Shown piece by piece: positions 34,253 to 46,238 of a stretch of 64,000 bases of DNA; within the stretch, counting starts at the first letter, position 1, and every line of letters begins with the position of its first letter. Both the position numbers and the translations under genes were made by a program. Under the pieces are notes generated by a model. It ran no database searches and was not told the DNA's origin. It saw only the letters and a list, made by a program, of their open reading frames with translations. This DNA is from Sphagnum magellanicum (lineage: Eukaryota; Streptophyta; Sphagnopsida; Sphagnales; Sphagnaceae), in contig CM038908.1 in assembly GCA_021904315.1 (NCBI GenBank), forward strand, positions 28,416,501-28,480,500, read 5' to 3'.

Positions 34253-37200
34253 ATGTTTTCTAGCAGCAAGCTTAAGTCTATCGACTTTTATAGGTGCGCT
34301 ATTCCACTGACCTTTTTGCTGTTTCCTTATATACTCTCTCTCCCTCTTAGGATTTTGGGCTCGACCCTTCCGCTCTCGCATTCTTTGGTTTGGAGGGTTT
34401 TGCAGCCAAAACCTTACTCGAAAGTGGAAACCCTAAGTGGCAAGACTCAGATCCCGTGCTCGGTTTTTACGCTCTGCCATCACAACAGCTTTGAACATCC
34501 TGAGAAAAATTCGACGCTACATTGACATTAGAGAGAAGCATTGCAGCCGATGTAGAGTGAAGAAAGGAGAAGAAATAGAGTGAAGCCACGGCAAAAGACA
34601 TAGTGTGCTTGATGAAGAAGGACAACTTCCCCACCTTGTTGGACATGGACATTGCCCGACAACTGTTTTACTGTTGGATCTCCATTTTCCAGATGGGCAA
34701 GGATGCTGAAGGTTCACCTAAGGGTGTTGAAGGCCATAAAAATAGGGTTCCACACTTTGGAGGTCTGGTTTAGCCAATGACCCTGTGTTTGTTGGGGTGC
34801 TATCTGTCTGTGCTCATACTGTGAGATATGAACCTTCAAGCACTTGAAAGCTAAGCCACACATCCTAACCACTAGGCTTTCTACAGGCAGGGACAGTTTC
34901 ACATATCAGGGACACATGGGAACATCTTGACTCATCAGGGTTTTGCAAGGGTTTCTTGCATCTGGACAAGGAGTGATCTGTTTTAGGCAAGAAGTATTGG
35001 AGCTTTATAGTTGATGTTTGTTGCTTCATGAGGAATCCTTTCATGAAGACAAGAAAGCTTGAATAATTTTTTTCAAAGAGTGAAGACACTAGATGTATGG
35101 TCTTGTTTGTGGAGGAGTAGAGATGTTAAAGAGACATACTGGAAACATATGTATGCTATAAGGATCTGCTCTTCTACACACCCCATTGATCTTGCATTTT
35201 TTGCTTCATGAGGAACCTTGCATGCAGGAAAACTTAAGTATTTGTTGGGAAGAATGACGAGAGGAGATAAAATGGTTTTGGATTGTTGAGAAGTAGAGGG
35301 TACAAAGAGATACTATGGGAACATATTCTATAAGGATCTGCTCCTCTGGATCATATGGATCTTAGCAAGGAGAATGGGTGCCAATGTGTGTGTGAGTTGG
35401 TGGAGAATCAGGAGTAGGATGCTCAAATTGTGGGGTTTGCTTGCAATGCAGGAAAATACCCAGGGATTTGACAGAGGCATCTCTATCTGGGGCAGGCATA
35501 TCCATCATTGCAGCTCTATGGATGGTGTTTCTTTTTGGAATGGTAACCCCCCTCCATCTTGCCATTTCTTTCTTAATGCACATTCTTCAGTTGAGTTGTT
35601 TCAGAAATGAGCTGCATTGAGTTTGCTCAAATTAGAGTTATGGGTGTGTGTGCCTCTGCTGGAATTTTGCAGGAGCTGAACAATTATTTGAGTGTCTCTA
35701 CGATGACAAGTGTGGTTGTGGACAGGAGTCGAGATGGAGAGTATCTGCGCATTGACTTCAACTTAAGGTATGTATATCTGAGATTTCTACATCAGTGTGT
35801 TGTTTTCTGTACTTCAGCAAGCTTGGCTTTTCAGCTGTGAGTCATCATTGGTAAAAAGAATAAATGTTCTTGCAAACTACAAGGGACTAATGCCCAATAG
35901 ACAATGTGCCTTGTGGCTGACTGCAGCTTTCCAGCGTTGTCATGTGAATTTGCTTCAGTGGATGTCAGTGATGTTTTAGGAACAGTAAGTTCACTTCACC
36001 AAACTTGGAACGTTCTTCCCCTCTCCTCAATCTTAGTGGCTGTGAAATAGGAGCTTTGAGGCTGTCTTAGGGCAGGCTGACCCTGAGTGTCATTTTTATG
36101 ATCTCAGATAAATGAATTAGGCTAGGGTTTGGCAGCTTTTGAGGAGTTCATTTCTAGTTGATGCTAACTGTGACAACTCTATGTGATCTCTGCATGGAAG
36201 TTTTTGAGATGTCAGCGACCACTCATCATTTATTTCTTTTTAAGTTTGCAGTGCCCAGTCTTTAGCTTTTTCTGTTTCTTGTGGTACTTTGTGCAGCATA
36301 GATTTAATTTGACAAAGACGGTGAGGAAGTTTCCAATCAACTCTCATCTACAACGTATAGGGCAGGAAGTCCATCCTGGGCCTGTGCCAAATATTAACAG
36401 CCATGGAGATGCACAAGTTGAGGAGGATATTCCTTATGAACAGCTTGGGGAGGGTGCAGTTGACCTCAATCAGAATACTTTTGATTTATATGCTCTTCGG
36501 TATGATCTTCTACTGTGCCAATTCTTTGATGTGGTCCATTTCTTTCATTTCCTTGTGGACCCTGTTGGCTGCAGCAGCTCTTGACTGCCTCATGGTTCAA
36601 TCTCTTGTTCAATTTTTGCATATCAAATTTAAATTTCCAGCCTGCTTGATATTGACTGTCACTAGTATGTAGGTTTCCTGTTCTGGTGGTCAACTTTCAT
36701 GCTCCATGGTGTGCTTGGAGTAACCGCCTGGTGAGTACTGTAACACCTCTTATGCCCTTCTCCTTCTTTTCTTGATGGGTGTAATGATTGCATAATCATC
36801 GGTAACAAGGGACCAAGATGCGCTCTGTATGCTCTACCAAGTGGATGTTGACAATGGTCCTGTAGGAGAGCCAGATTTCAACCTATAGCAGAAAGCCATG
36901 TAACCACTGAGGCCAAAAGTAACTAGAGTCTAATTCAGGGGGCTTCTTGTTTGATTACAGAAACCTTCTTGGGAGAGATCAGCACAAATTATGGCTGAGA
37001 GGTAGGCACTATATCCTGAATTGGACCTGACTGTAAGATTCTAAGTTGGGTCTGAATTGGTTTGCCAAGCATGAGAGTACCTTTCTTCACCCATTTCCTT
37101 GTGATGCTATGCAAGCAGGTCATCAGATGTCTCTATTGTCAGGGCCTGGTTGAAGCTGGTCCCTTCAGAGCCCAGAGGATGTTTTGCAGTGACTTAGTTA

Positions 37201-39754
37201 AATTTTTCTTGAAGCACAGGTATAATCCAGAGAGTGATGGAAGGATACTACTTGCCAAGGTTGATTGCACGCAAAATCAAGCACTCTGCCGAAAGTAAGC
37301 TGTACTCCATACCTTGGCTTGTTCATCTATCTGTCAAGTCTTCAAGAAACGTACAGATTATCTAGCTGTTCCATATTATCTATCTTGTCACTTGGATTCA
37401 AGCATGAAACATCTGTCTTGAAAATAATTGAAGTTTTGTTGCAGGCACCACATTCAAGGCTATCCATCCATTCGAATATTTCGCAGGGGTCATGATCTCA
37501 GGTCTGGTCTTATAACTGAGTGTTCCATTGGAGGAAGGATGGTCTGGAAGGGAGATGTGGTCTTTGAAAATTGTTTAGTAAAACAAGGACTAAATCGGGA
37601 TACTGTGACTCCACCTCAGTTAATCCTTATGTCATTGACTTGGACCTCATATCTTTGTTGGCCTTTGAGTACAACCTAATGAAAGCTTTTTGTGGTGGTG
37701 TTTATCTGATGTTTGTTCATGTCTGCACAATTGACTAATTTCTGCATCACAATATTACAAACTAGAAGGTGAGATATTTCCACCTGCCTCTTTTTTTGCC
37801 CTAGTGTTATACTCCTCTTCTCAACGCATTTGTTTTCCTGATTCATATTGTTGGAAGTTGTTTGCTAGAGAAGCTCTGTATTGTTTTTTATGGTCTTACT
37901 GTTGAAGTGTGGTGGCTCTATTCCTTTTGGTTTTGTTGTCTGTACAGGGAAGAGCATGGGCATCATGATCATGAGTCCTACTACGGCGAGCGTGATACAG
38001 ACTCATTGGTTGCGGTATGTCTTATAATTTTCTTCTCATAGAGTAAGTGCTCTGTATCCACTGAAGTTCTATGATAACAACACTCTCTTAAGACTTCTTC
38101 TCAAAACATGTCTGTTTGATTTCACAGTTCATGACAGGGCTAGTTCCTCCACCAGTTGTGGATGGGAGATATGCAATAGAAGACAAGTCTGGCGGCACAG
38201 ATCCTACCAATTCAACTATCAAAAGACCTGCTCCTCGCTCTGGAGGTTGCAGGATTGAGGGCTTTGTGAAAGTGAAGAAGGTACAAAACAACTACCCAAC
38301 AAAAGGAAAGCTGTAGCTGTTTGCAGACAATGGGTTCTATAGTACTTGATTACAGTGGAAGAGAACAGCTATCTGTTCCATATCCTTGTGTGAGTTGCAT
38401 AGTTTCGCCACCTGTAGTACAAGAGGAATTGGAATACTACTCCAGACACTAAGCACTTATCTTATTTGTTACAAACTCTTAAGTTGCTGATTATATTTCA
38501 GCAGCAGTTTGCCAATGGCACTTTTTACTTTAAAAGTAAAGTTCTGTCAAGTATGGAGCTGTGAAGTGGCACAACTGATTGGTGAAAGGGGCAGACAGAT
38601 CTTTTAGACCATCATCAGTATCCTGAATTGTATCTGAATATGTCCCCTTGTATGAAAATCCAGAGGCTGAGTTTTCTGCTGGCAATTTGGGTTGCAGGTC
38701 CCAGGAGAGCTGATGATATCAGCTCATTCGGGTTCACACTCATTTGATGCTGCAAAGATGAACATGACTCACCGTGTTGGCCTGTTTAGTTTTGGTAACA
38801 AACATTCATGGCGATCCATGAAGGGTGTGAATCACCTCTTCCCTGAGCTGGACTCAGATGTTGACCGTCTCACTGGAGAGTTTTTTGTTTCTGAGCATGA
38901 GAACATTACGGTCAGTGTTTAGTCTTGCCTTGCCCATTCCAAGGATGCCTTCTTACTTTCCATTGTTGCATCAAGCAGAAACCTGTGGTTGCCATGATTC
39001 TGAATAGTACAACAATAGTCAGATGGTTTTTTTGTCTCTAACAATCTGTATGTGGATGGGTTGTCTTGAATTGGGATTGGGCTTTAGCATGACCACTATT
39101 TGCAAGTGGTAAAGACAGAGGTTATTTCTCTAAGGAGACGCAAGGATTCTGAGGCGTTGGATCGGTATGACTACACAGCACACAGCAACCAACTTCAATC
39201 AACCAGTGTCCCTGTGGTCAAATTCCACTATGAGCTCTCTCCAATGCAGGTTCATACTTTGGCCTTGTAGCTTCCAGCACCTGGTCTTCCCGTTGCACAA
39301 ATTGGTCAGAAATAGACAATTTTCCTTCCACTTTTTGAGAATTTCAGTATGTAAATGATTGGGATATAATATGAAGGTCAAATTCTGAGACTTGTCCTTG
39401 TACACAGGTGTTGGTGAGAGAGACTAGGCGATCATTCTCTCACTTCATCACAAATTTGTGTGCTATCATTGGTGGTGTATTCACAGTATGTACCCTCCCC
39501 TTCACCAGCTCTGGCAAGTAGATACTAGATTTGTGCTCATCTGGTATGGTCAGCAGGTTGCACAAACACAAATTCTAGTATTAGATGCCTTCTCTTTAAA
39601 TATAAATGGATATTGGTCTGCTGACCGTATTTCCTCCACTCAAGTGCAACTAAGCTCTGAAAAACTGTCTTTGCAGGTTGCTGGAATTGTGGATGCTATG
39701 TTTCACAATGCAATTCGCATGGTTAAGAAGATGGAGCTTGGCAAACAGTTTTGA
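34253..39754 (+). CDS. PDIL5-4-like: Protein disulfide isomerase-like protein, PDIL5-3/5-4 type
   Basis: Exons: 34253-34293, 35452-35542, 35673-35767, 35927-35984, 36297-36499, 36673-36730, 36961-37001, 37220-37294, 37445-37501, 37948-38014, 38128-38280, 38698-38910, 39088-39249, 39408-39485, 39677-39754. The total is 1470 nt and 489 aa, close to the roughly 480 aa of the Arabidopsis homologue. Order: ERGIC-type N-terminus (SSKLKSIDFYR, RDLTEAS), first transmembrane helix (about 25-45), a lumenal segment, a thioredoxin domain with active site WCAWS (175-179), and an ERV/COPII-coated-vesicle-type lumenal domain (GGCRIEGF, SAHSGSHSFDA). A second transmembrane helix follows (about 447-472, IGGVFTVAGIVDAMFH), then a short cytosolic tail. 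It is a thiol-disulfide or chaperone factor cycling between ER and Golgi. The second active-site Cys is Ser, as in plant homologues, so it may trap mixed disulfides rather than oxidise. All splice phases agree. Confidence 0.95.
35020..35350. repeat. Diverged tandem duplication in intron 1 of the PDIL5-like gene
   Basis: Two blocks of about 175 bp share TTGCTTCATGAGGAA, then GGAACATAT..CTATAAGGATCTGCTC, in the same order. It partly explains why this intron (about 1.16 kb) is the longest in the gene. Confidence 0.7.
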
Positions 39755-41215
39755 TACATCAGAAGGAGGCATCTCACTATCCACATTGATCTCTTTGCTA
39801 CAAGTAGGTTTCAGAAAGAGTATAGTGTTCTGCTTTTATGATTCACTTATACCTCAGTTTGCCAGAAAATTCAGTGACAGTAATGTGCTGATGCAATTCA
39901 CAATGCCCCATTGTTTGGTGCCTGATATTGATTATTTCCAATGCTTGAGGTGTGTTTATTGAGGAGAGACCATCACAGTTCACCATACAATTGAATCAAC
40001 TGCAGGAGGAGTAAACAATGCCACAAGATGATATGCAATGACTCCCCATCACTCTCCCACTTCTTATGCATACCTTGCTCATGCAACAGTCTTTCAAAAC
40101 TAACCTTCTTTTGGACAAGCCCCTTTCTTCTTAGTCCTATATAGTTTGTACATAAATGTGGTTACTTGGAGAAGCACCTGAGTGAATATAGTTTGGCTTT
40201 GTTTAATGCAAGCATTTGTTGCAGAAAGGAATTGCATGAAGGGTAAGTTGTTTTGGGTGGGAATTCAACATATCTCACAGACCATAACGGTGTTGCAGAT
40301 CCTTTGTAACAGGAAACATCAAGTAACAGGATAACGCGTCGAGAAGGTATGAGTTTTGCCAATTGTTGTTGAACATACCATAAGGGAAGGATTTTACCTT
40401 TATGACTTGACCCTGTGGATTAGTCAGGGTGTGATTTGAAGAGGTAAGTAAATTATGACATGACAGAATCAAGTCAAAGCAAAAACAAACATTGACAAGA
40501 TTATGACCCCTGTATAAGCCTTTGCTATGATATATGTTTAGGACTCAATTTAACAAACTTGAGAATGAAGTTGTATAGTCATCAAAATCGAAACCATCCA
40601 GTAACTGGCCATGTGGTTGAGTCCTTGTATAAAAGTAAAAGCAATTGAAGACATAGATTGTCTGTCAATTTCTTTCCTTTATGTGTCTTTAGCTGAAGAC
40701 TATGTGTAATGCATTATGAAAGCACATTTTTATCAAAATTTGCAGTGATATGCTATGTACATGGTGCAGGGAAAGGAAGGCCTAATGCCTAAGGTATAGT
40801 TTCACCTGTCTGTCTCCCTGTTTGTTATTCTATGGTTTTTCCTTATTTTTGTGTGCTTCTTTTGTTTTTCCCCTCTTCTTTTCTCTATGTTTGTTTCCCT
40901 TTATTTTGTCATGGCTAAGTCTTCCTGTTGCTTCCTTACAGAAACTCAGCAGTACTGTTTCTGTTCTTCTTATTTTCTCTATGTTTGTTTCCCTCGTATG
41001 TTGATGTTGTCATGGCAGAGTCTTCCTGTTGCTTCCTTGTGACAGAAGCTCAATACGCAGGTTAGTGTTTACACTGGCCTACATCCACTGTAGAGAGCTG
41101 ATGAAATCAGTAGGAAATTGTGATAGATAAGTAGCTATGAGACATGTTACTGTTGATGGGTCCGTGAAGAGTCAGGTGAGAGACTCTCACTTTTGTTCAC
41201 ACTGCTTGTTTTCAT
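39755..41215. other. 3' flank of the PDIL5-like gene, no further gene
   Basis: The first part is probably the 3' untranslated region. The stretch 40810-41050 is pyrimidine-rich, with an imperfect duplication of GTCTTCCTGTTGCTTCCTT (40918 and 41020). No protein frame is supported. Confidence 0.5.
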
Positions 41216-41508
41216 TGGCCTTGCTTTACCAAGGCAAGGATATTGTGTTTCCATTCATTGCAGAGTATACTAGCTTAAGGGATTTTGGCCCCTAGGTAAT
41301 AGGTCTATTTTTATATGAGGATTTTTGAAAGATGATATTTTGGGCTTGTGTTGAAACTTGAGATCTTGAAGGATTTTGGTTTCTTTTAGAGGATTTTTGG
41401 AAGATTATACTTTTGCATGGTGAAATATTTGAGTTTCCATAATTCTTCTTTTGCATTTAAGATAACTTAATGTAAATGGCAAAGCCCAGAGTGTGACACA
41501 TTCCCTTG
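41216..41508. repeat. Dispersed repeat, copy B
   Basis: This is the same family and orientation as 7880-8226 but shorter, lacking about 50 bp of AT-rich insertions found in copy A. Shared anchors are ACCAAGGCAAGGATATTGTG, AGCTTAAGGGATTTTGGCC, GAGGATTTTTGAAAGATGAT and TATTTGAGTTTCCATAATTC. It lies between two genes. Confidence 0.8.
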
Positions 41509-41512
41509 TTTG

Positions 41513-42481
41513 TTTGGTCTAGTTTCTTCCCTTCTGTGTTTTCCTGCTTTGGGATTCTGAAAGTCTTTTTTTATATGTAGGTTTTTTCTTTTGATTGATA
41601 ATTGAAATACTTTGAGCCCATCCTTATCTTGTATGAACAAATGGTACAAAATTTGACTCAAATCTTTTTATTCAGTGATGGGACCTTCATACCCACATCC
41701 TCTCTCTCATATAACTTGATTTGAACCTTATCTGCAAGGAGATGCACAATTGGGTTGTGGGTCCAATTCATGACAATCCCAGCTTCTTCAAATAAAGGTA
41801 AAGGAATTTCTTGTTTTTGGCCTGATCTTTGTGGATGTGTTACCTTGGTGGTTCCGTGTTGTAATAATAGTCTCTGAAGTGGTAGTGGCTTAGTTTCCTC
41901 ACAAAACCATGCCAAACCCAAAACCAAACATAAATTGCTCAAACCATTTCCAAATTTTCACACAAAATCAACCGAATCCAAAACATGGCAAAAACTCAAA
42001 GCCAAACCAAGATTGAGGAGAAAAACCCATGTCATTGAATGCCCCACACAAGAATCAACACAATCCAACATTATTATTATTATTATTGTGCAAACCCATT
42101 GCAACAACACCAAAGCCAAAAAATGATGATAGGACAACAACCCACCAAATTCATTTCCCATTTGATTAAGACAATTAACCAAATTCAACATGGCAAAAAA
42201 GCCTCTTTCTTACTTGTTTTGTTTCTCTTGTGAGCATTCTCCACTTCTAGTATTTGCTCCTTTGTTTTATGTGCCCCCTTTTCTAGGTCTCTCTAGTTGT
42301 GAGAGAGAGGGAGAGAGAAAAGAAGAAGAAGAAGAAGAAGTAGAAGAAATTCATGTTGGAGAAGTTGCATAACTCACACCTTCATCATAGTTTCCTTGTC
42401 TCTCTCTCTTTCTCTTGTGAGCATTCTCCACCACTAGTATTGCACCTTTGTTTTCTTAACCCCCTTCTTTAGGTACCTTGT

Positions 42482-42531
<50 letters not shown>

Positions 42532-42655
42532 AGAAGAAGAAGAATCTTTTTTAGGGTTTTGTAAGAGAAAGAGATTTTGGTTTGTGTTTTGTAGGGATTG
42601 TGTGGAGTTCTTGGCAGCAATCCTTTTGTTGTTGTGGTTGCAAGGAATATGTTCC
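41513..42655. other. Upstream region and leader of the invertase gene
   Basis: It contains a duplicated segment (CTCTTGTGAGCATTCTCCAC near 42224 and 42412, each followed by TAGTATT and a CTTTGTTTT stretch) and ATT repeats near 42070-42088. No other coding frame is supported. Confidence 0.5.
42482..42543. repeat. Compound microsatellite (TG)n(GA)n(AAG)n
   Basis: Three repeat types follow each other within 62 bp, about 110 bp upstream of the invertase start codon and probably inside its 5' untranslated region. An in-frame ATG-like extension across it would give a meaningless Arg-Glu run, so I start the protein at 42656. Confidence 0.9.
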
Positions 42656-45600
42656 ATGAGTAGTTCAAGTAGAATGTTGATAGATCCGATGATGGCAGCA
42701 GCAGCAGCTTCTTCAGGTTGTCCCAGCACAGTAAGGATTGCTGCATCTGTCTTCTACAAAGCTTGGCAGCAACAACAACAACCAGCAGCAGGAGCAGCAG
42801 GATTGATTCGGCATTGCAAATCCAGTTGCAGTTGTGGTGACTCCCTGCACAGTTTCCTTTTCCCCAAACCTCCAAGAATCACTGCTCTTGTTGTTGTCTC
42901 CGAGAATTGTCTTCCGAGGTCCTCGTCGTCGCGCTTCTCTTGTTCCTCGTCAAATTCCAGCGGCAATAGATCTCTTCATGTCAACAGCAGCCGCGGCGGC
43001 GGCAGGAGCTCCTCCAGTCACTTGCAGCAATTCAACTTCAAGGATGATGTGAGGAAGCGCAACAGCCGTCGTCTCAAGCGTTGTTCTTCTTCCCCTAGTG
43101 CCATCAGGTGTGAGCGGAGCTTGTCAGATCAAGCAACTAGCTTCGACAGTGAAGGAGTCAACCCTAGAGAGATTTTCCACGACAAAAACAGCATCGCTGC
43201 CGCTACTGCTCGTGCTACGACTGTTGTTTCCGTGGCCGAAACAGTGGCAACAACAACAAGTGAGCAGCCAATCTTCTTTGTCCCTTCTCCGCATTTAGGT
43301 CCTTCAGTAGATGATCTTCCTCCTCATCAACTTCCCTCCGAAGAAGAAGCAGAAGAAGAAGAACCACAAGCAGCACCAGCAGCAAAGGAAGTTGCTGCAA
43401 ACTCTGAGAGCAGCAAGCCTACTGCTAAACCCTTCTTGCAGAGGAATTCTGAGCGGTATGTGGAGAGTCCCAGTGAGAAAGAGGCTTGGGCACTCTTGAA
43501 AGATGCGGTGGTGACCTATTGTGGTGATCCTGTGGGAACAATTGCTGCCCGGGATCCGTCAGATCCTTACCCTCAGAACTATGATCAGGTGTTTCTTCGA
43601 GATTTCATTCCATCTGCCATCGCCTTCCTGATCAAAGGTGAACATGAGATTGTGAGGAACTTCCTCATTCATACACTACAACTGCAGGTATGTCTTTTGT
43701 GATTCCCATTTCATTGGATTAGGTTAAAGAAGGATTTTTCTCTTTTTTGAGATGTGTTGAAGGAAAATGTCATGGTGTGGGAAGAAGAAGAAAGTATCAT
43801 CAATGCTATGGTTCCAAGAGTAAGTATCAATCTCATGGTTCCCAAGAGGAAGAAGTATGAGCAACATGCTCCTCATGATCCTTGCAACCAGATTTTTGAG
43901 CTGCACAGATTTGGTGTCTAGAATCCTTGAAAAGCCTGCTGCACGTGTAGAAGTTGAGAGGTGGATTAAAATTGTATTGTTGAGTTGCCAATCTTATGGG
44001 CGGATTATTCACAGGTTTCCTGTTTCTGATGCAGAGCTGGGAGAAGACTGTGGACTGCTACAGCCCTGGGCAGGGCTTGATGCCTGCAAGTTTTAAGGTT
44101 CTAACTGTCTTTCGGGACGGGAATGAGGCAAATGGGACAGAGGAGATTCTGGATCCAGATTTTGGGGAGGCTGCAATTGGCCGAGTTGCTCCAGTGGATT
44201 CAGGTAATTGTTTTTCTTGGTTGCCTTCCAGGTCTTCAGGCAATAATCTAGAGCTAGCAGCAGCTGCTGGAACACACCTTTGTGAAACTAAAAGATTCTT
44301 GTTAAGCAGGAGGTTGCTACTTCCACAAGGCCTATGTTATCTGAAGCTTTTCTCCTTGGTTGATGTTGCTTGTATTTGCCAAGTGTTTTCAATATGTCCA
44401 GTGTTCAGGACAAGTAGAGCAGCATTGAAGCGGGTATTGGCTTCAATTGTGGCTGCTGTCGGCATCAGCAAGATTGCTGCCCTAGTGAATGCAACTAATG
44501 CTGATCAGTTGTTTTGTGTGTACTTGGAGCAGGTTTGTGGTGGATAATTCTTTTAAGGGCATATGCCAAGTGCACAGGAGACACATCTCTGCAAGAAAGA
44601 GTGGATTTCCAGACAGGCATCAAGATGATCTTGAAGGTCTGTCTGGCTGATGGCTTTGACATGTTCCCTACTTTGCTTGTTACGGATGGTTCATGCATGA
44701 TTGATCGACGCATGGGCATCCATGGCCACCCTCTTGAGATTCAGGTATGTTAATTTGCTTCACATTGCTTGCTTCTGCCCTCTCACTTGCACTTCCTGTT
44801 CAATCTGAGGCGCTGACTCTTGTAGAACACACCATGTTTTTCTTTCAAGAGATTGTTGTTACTGTCTGTTTGAATGTCATGGGTCCTAACCTAACCCTCT
44901 GAAAATGTTTATGGTAATGGACCTTGCAAATCCAAGAGGCAATCTATCTGCCCCCTGAGAACCTCATCACCCTATTAATGGACATCTTGTGTTGCCATAA
45001 GTATGCACAGATACTGCACTGCTGTGTGGCACAATTCTGATTGTGATCAGGTTTGCATTAGGCAACCTAATGGAAAGTAAATCTACAGTATATCAGGAGG
45101 CACACTAGTAAATGAAGAAGCTGCATATGTTAGAGTCTGTACAACCCTGCCATGTTTTTTTGACAAGTCTGCAATCCAGATCAGGGAATTTGACCCTAGC
45201 ATTTGGTCTATTGCAGGCATTGTTCTACCAAGCTCTGCGATTTGCTCGTGACATGCTTGTACAAGAAGATGGAGTAGCACAGGATTTGAAAAAGTTGATA
45301 AATTCAAGGCTGAGTGCTTTGTTGTTCCATATTCAAGAATATTACTGGTTAGATCTCCGTAAGCTAAATGAAATCTACCGCTACAAGACTGAGGAGTACT
45401 CCTATGATGCTGTGAACAAATTCAACATCTACCCTGACCAGGTCTCTCCTTGGTTGTTTGAGTGGATTCCCAATAAAGGTGGTTACTTCATAGGCAACTT
45501 ACAACCTGCACACATGGACTTCCGTTTTTTTTCTCTTGGAAATCTGTGGTCCATTTGTGGCTCTTTGGCTACCAAAACACAGGCTGAAGATATCTTGGAA

Positions 45601-46238
45601 CTGATGGAAGCAAAGTGGGATGATCTCATTGGCACCATGCCTTTAAAAATCTGTTTCCCAGCTCTGGCAGAGGATGAGTGGCGCATCATCACTGGCAGTG
45701 ATCCAAAGAACACGTACTATTTCTGGCCTTGATTGTTTCTGTTCTTTTTCCCTTTCAGAAGTTTGAAAGTGCTGTATTGCTGCTGTCTTTCCCAGAAAGA
45801 TATGTGAAGCAACCCATTGCCTTGAGAGATGGAAACACTTATGCTGTCACTTGTTGCATTTGGTGCAGAGCTTGGTCATACCACAATGGAGGATCATGGC
45901 CTACTCTTATGTGGCAGTTCTCAGTGGCGTGTATAAAAATGGGACGTCTAGACCTGGCACAAAGAGCTGTTGAGGTTGCTGAGAAGAGACTCTCAAGAGA
46001 TAGGTGGCCTGAATACTATGACACACGATCAGGACGGTTTGTGGGCAAACAAGCACGCCTCTTCCAAACCTGGTCCATAGCAGGGTTCCTGGTGGCCAAG
46101 CTGCTGCTACGACATCCAGAGGCTGCAAGTTGGCTAACATGTGATGAGGAAAGTAATCCTGTGATCTCATGTGGTCTGGACATGAATCCCCGTCGACGGA
46201 GAAAATTCAATCCTTTAAGTAACTCAAATCTTGTGTAA
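42656..46238 (+). CDS. A/N-INV: Alkaline/neutral invertase (GH100), organelle-type
   Basis: Exons: 42656-43687, 44035-44203, 44533-44744, 45217-45713, 45869-46238. The total is 2280 nt and 759 aa. It hydrolyses sucrose to glucose and fructose at neutral to alkaline pH. The first roughly 270 residues are Ser-, Arg-, Ala- and Gln-rich, with few acids before residue 150, like a plastid or mitochondrial targeting region followed by a linker. The GH100 domain follows: [30 protein letters not shown] (D316, the expected catalytic acid of the family), [62 protein letters not shown] and [13 protein letters not shown]. The C-terminus is short and basic (NPRRRRKF). At 759 aa it is longer than the usual 550-680, mainly at the N-terminus. 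The start could also be the ATG at 42674. Confidence 0.93.

Noticed and set aside
42456-42875. Minus-strand frame antisense to the invertase leader
   Set aside because: It is driven by the TG/GA/AAG microsatellite and lies opposite the invertase coding exon.
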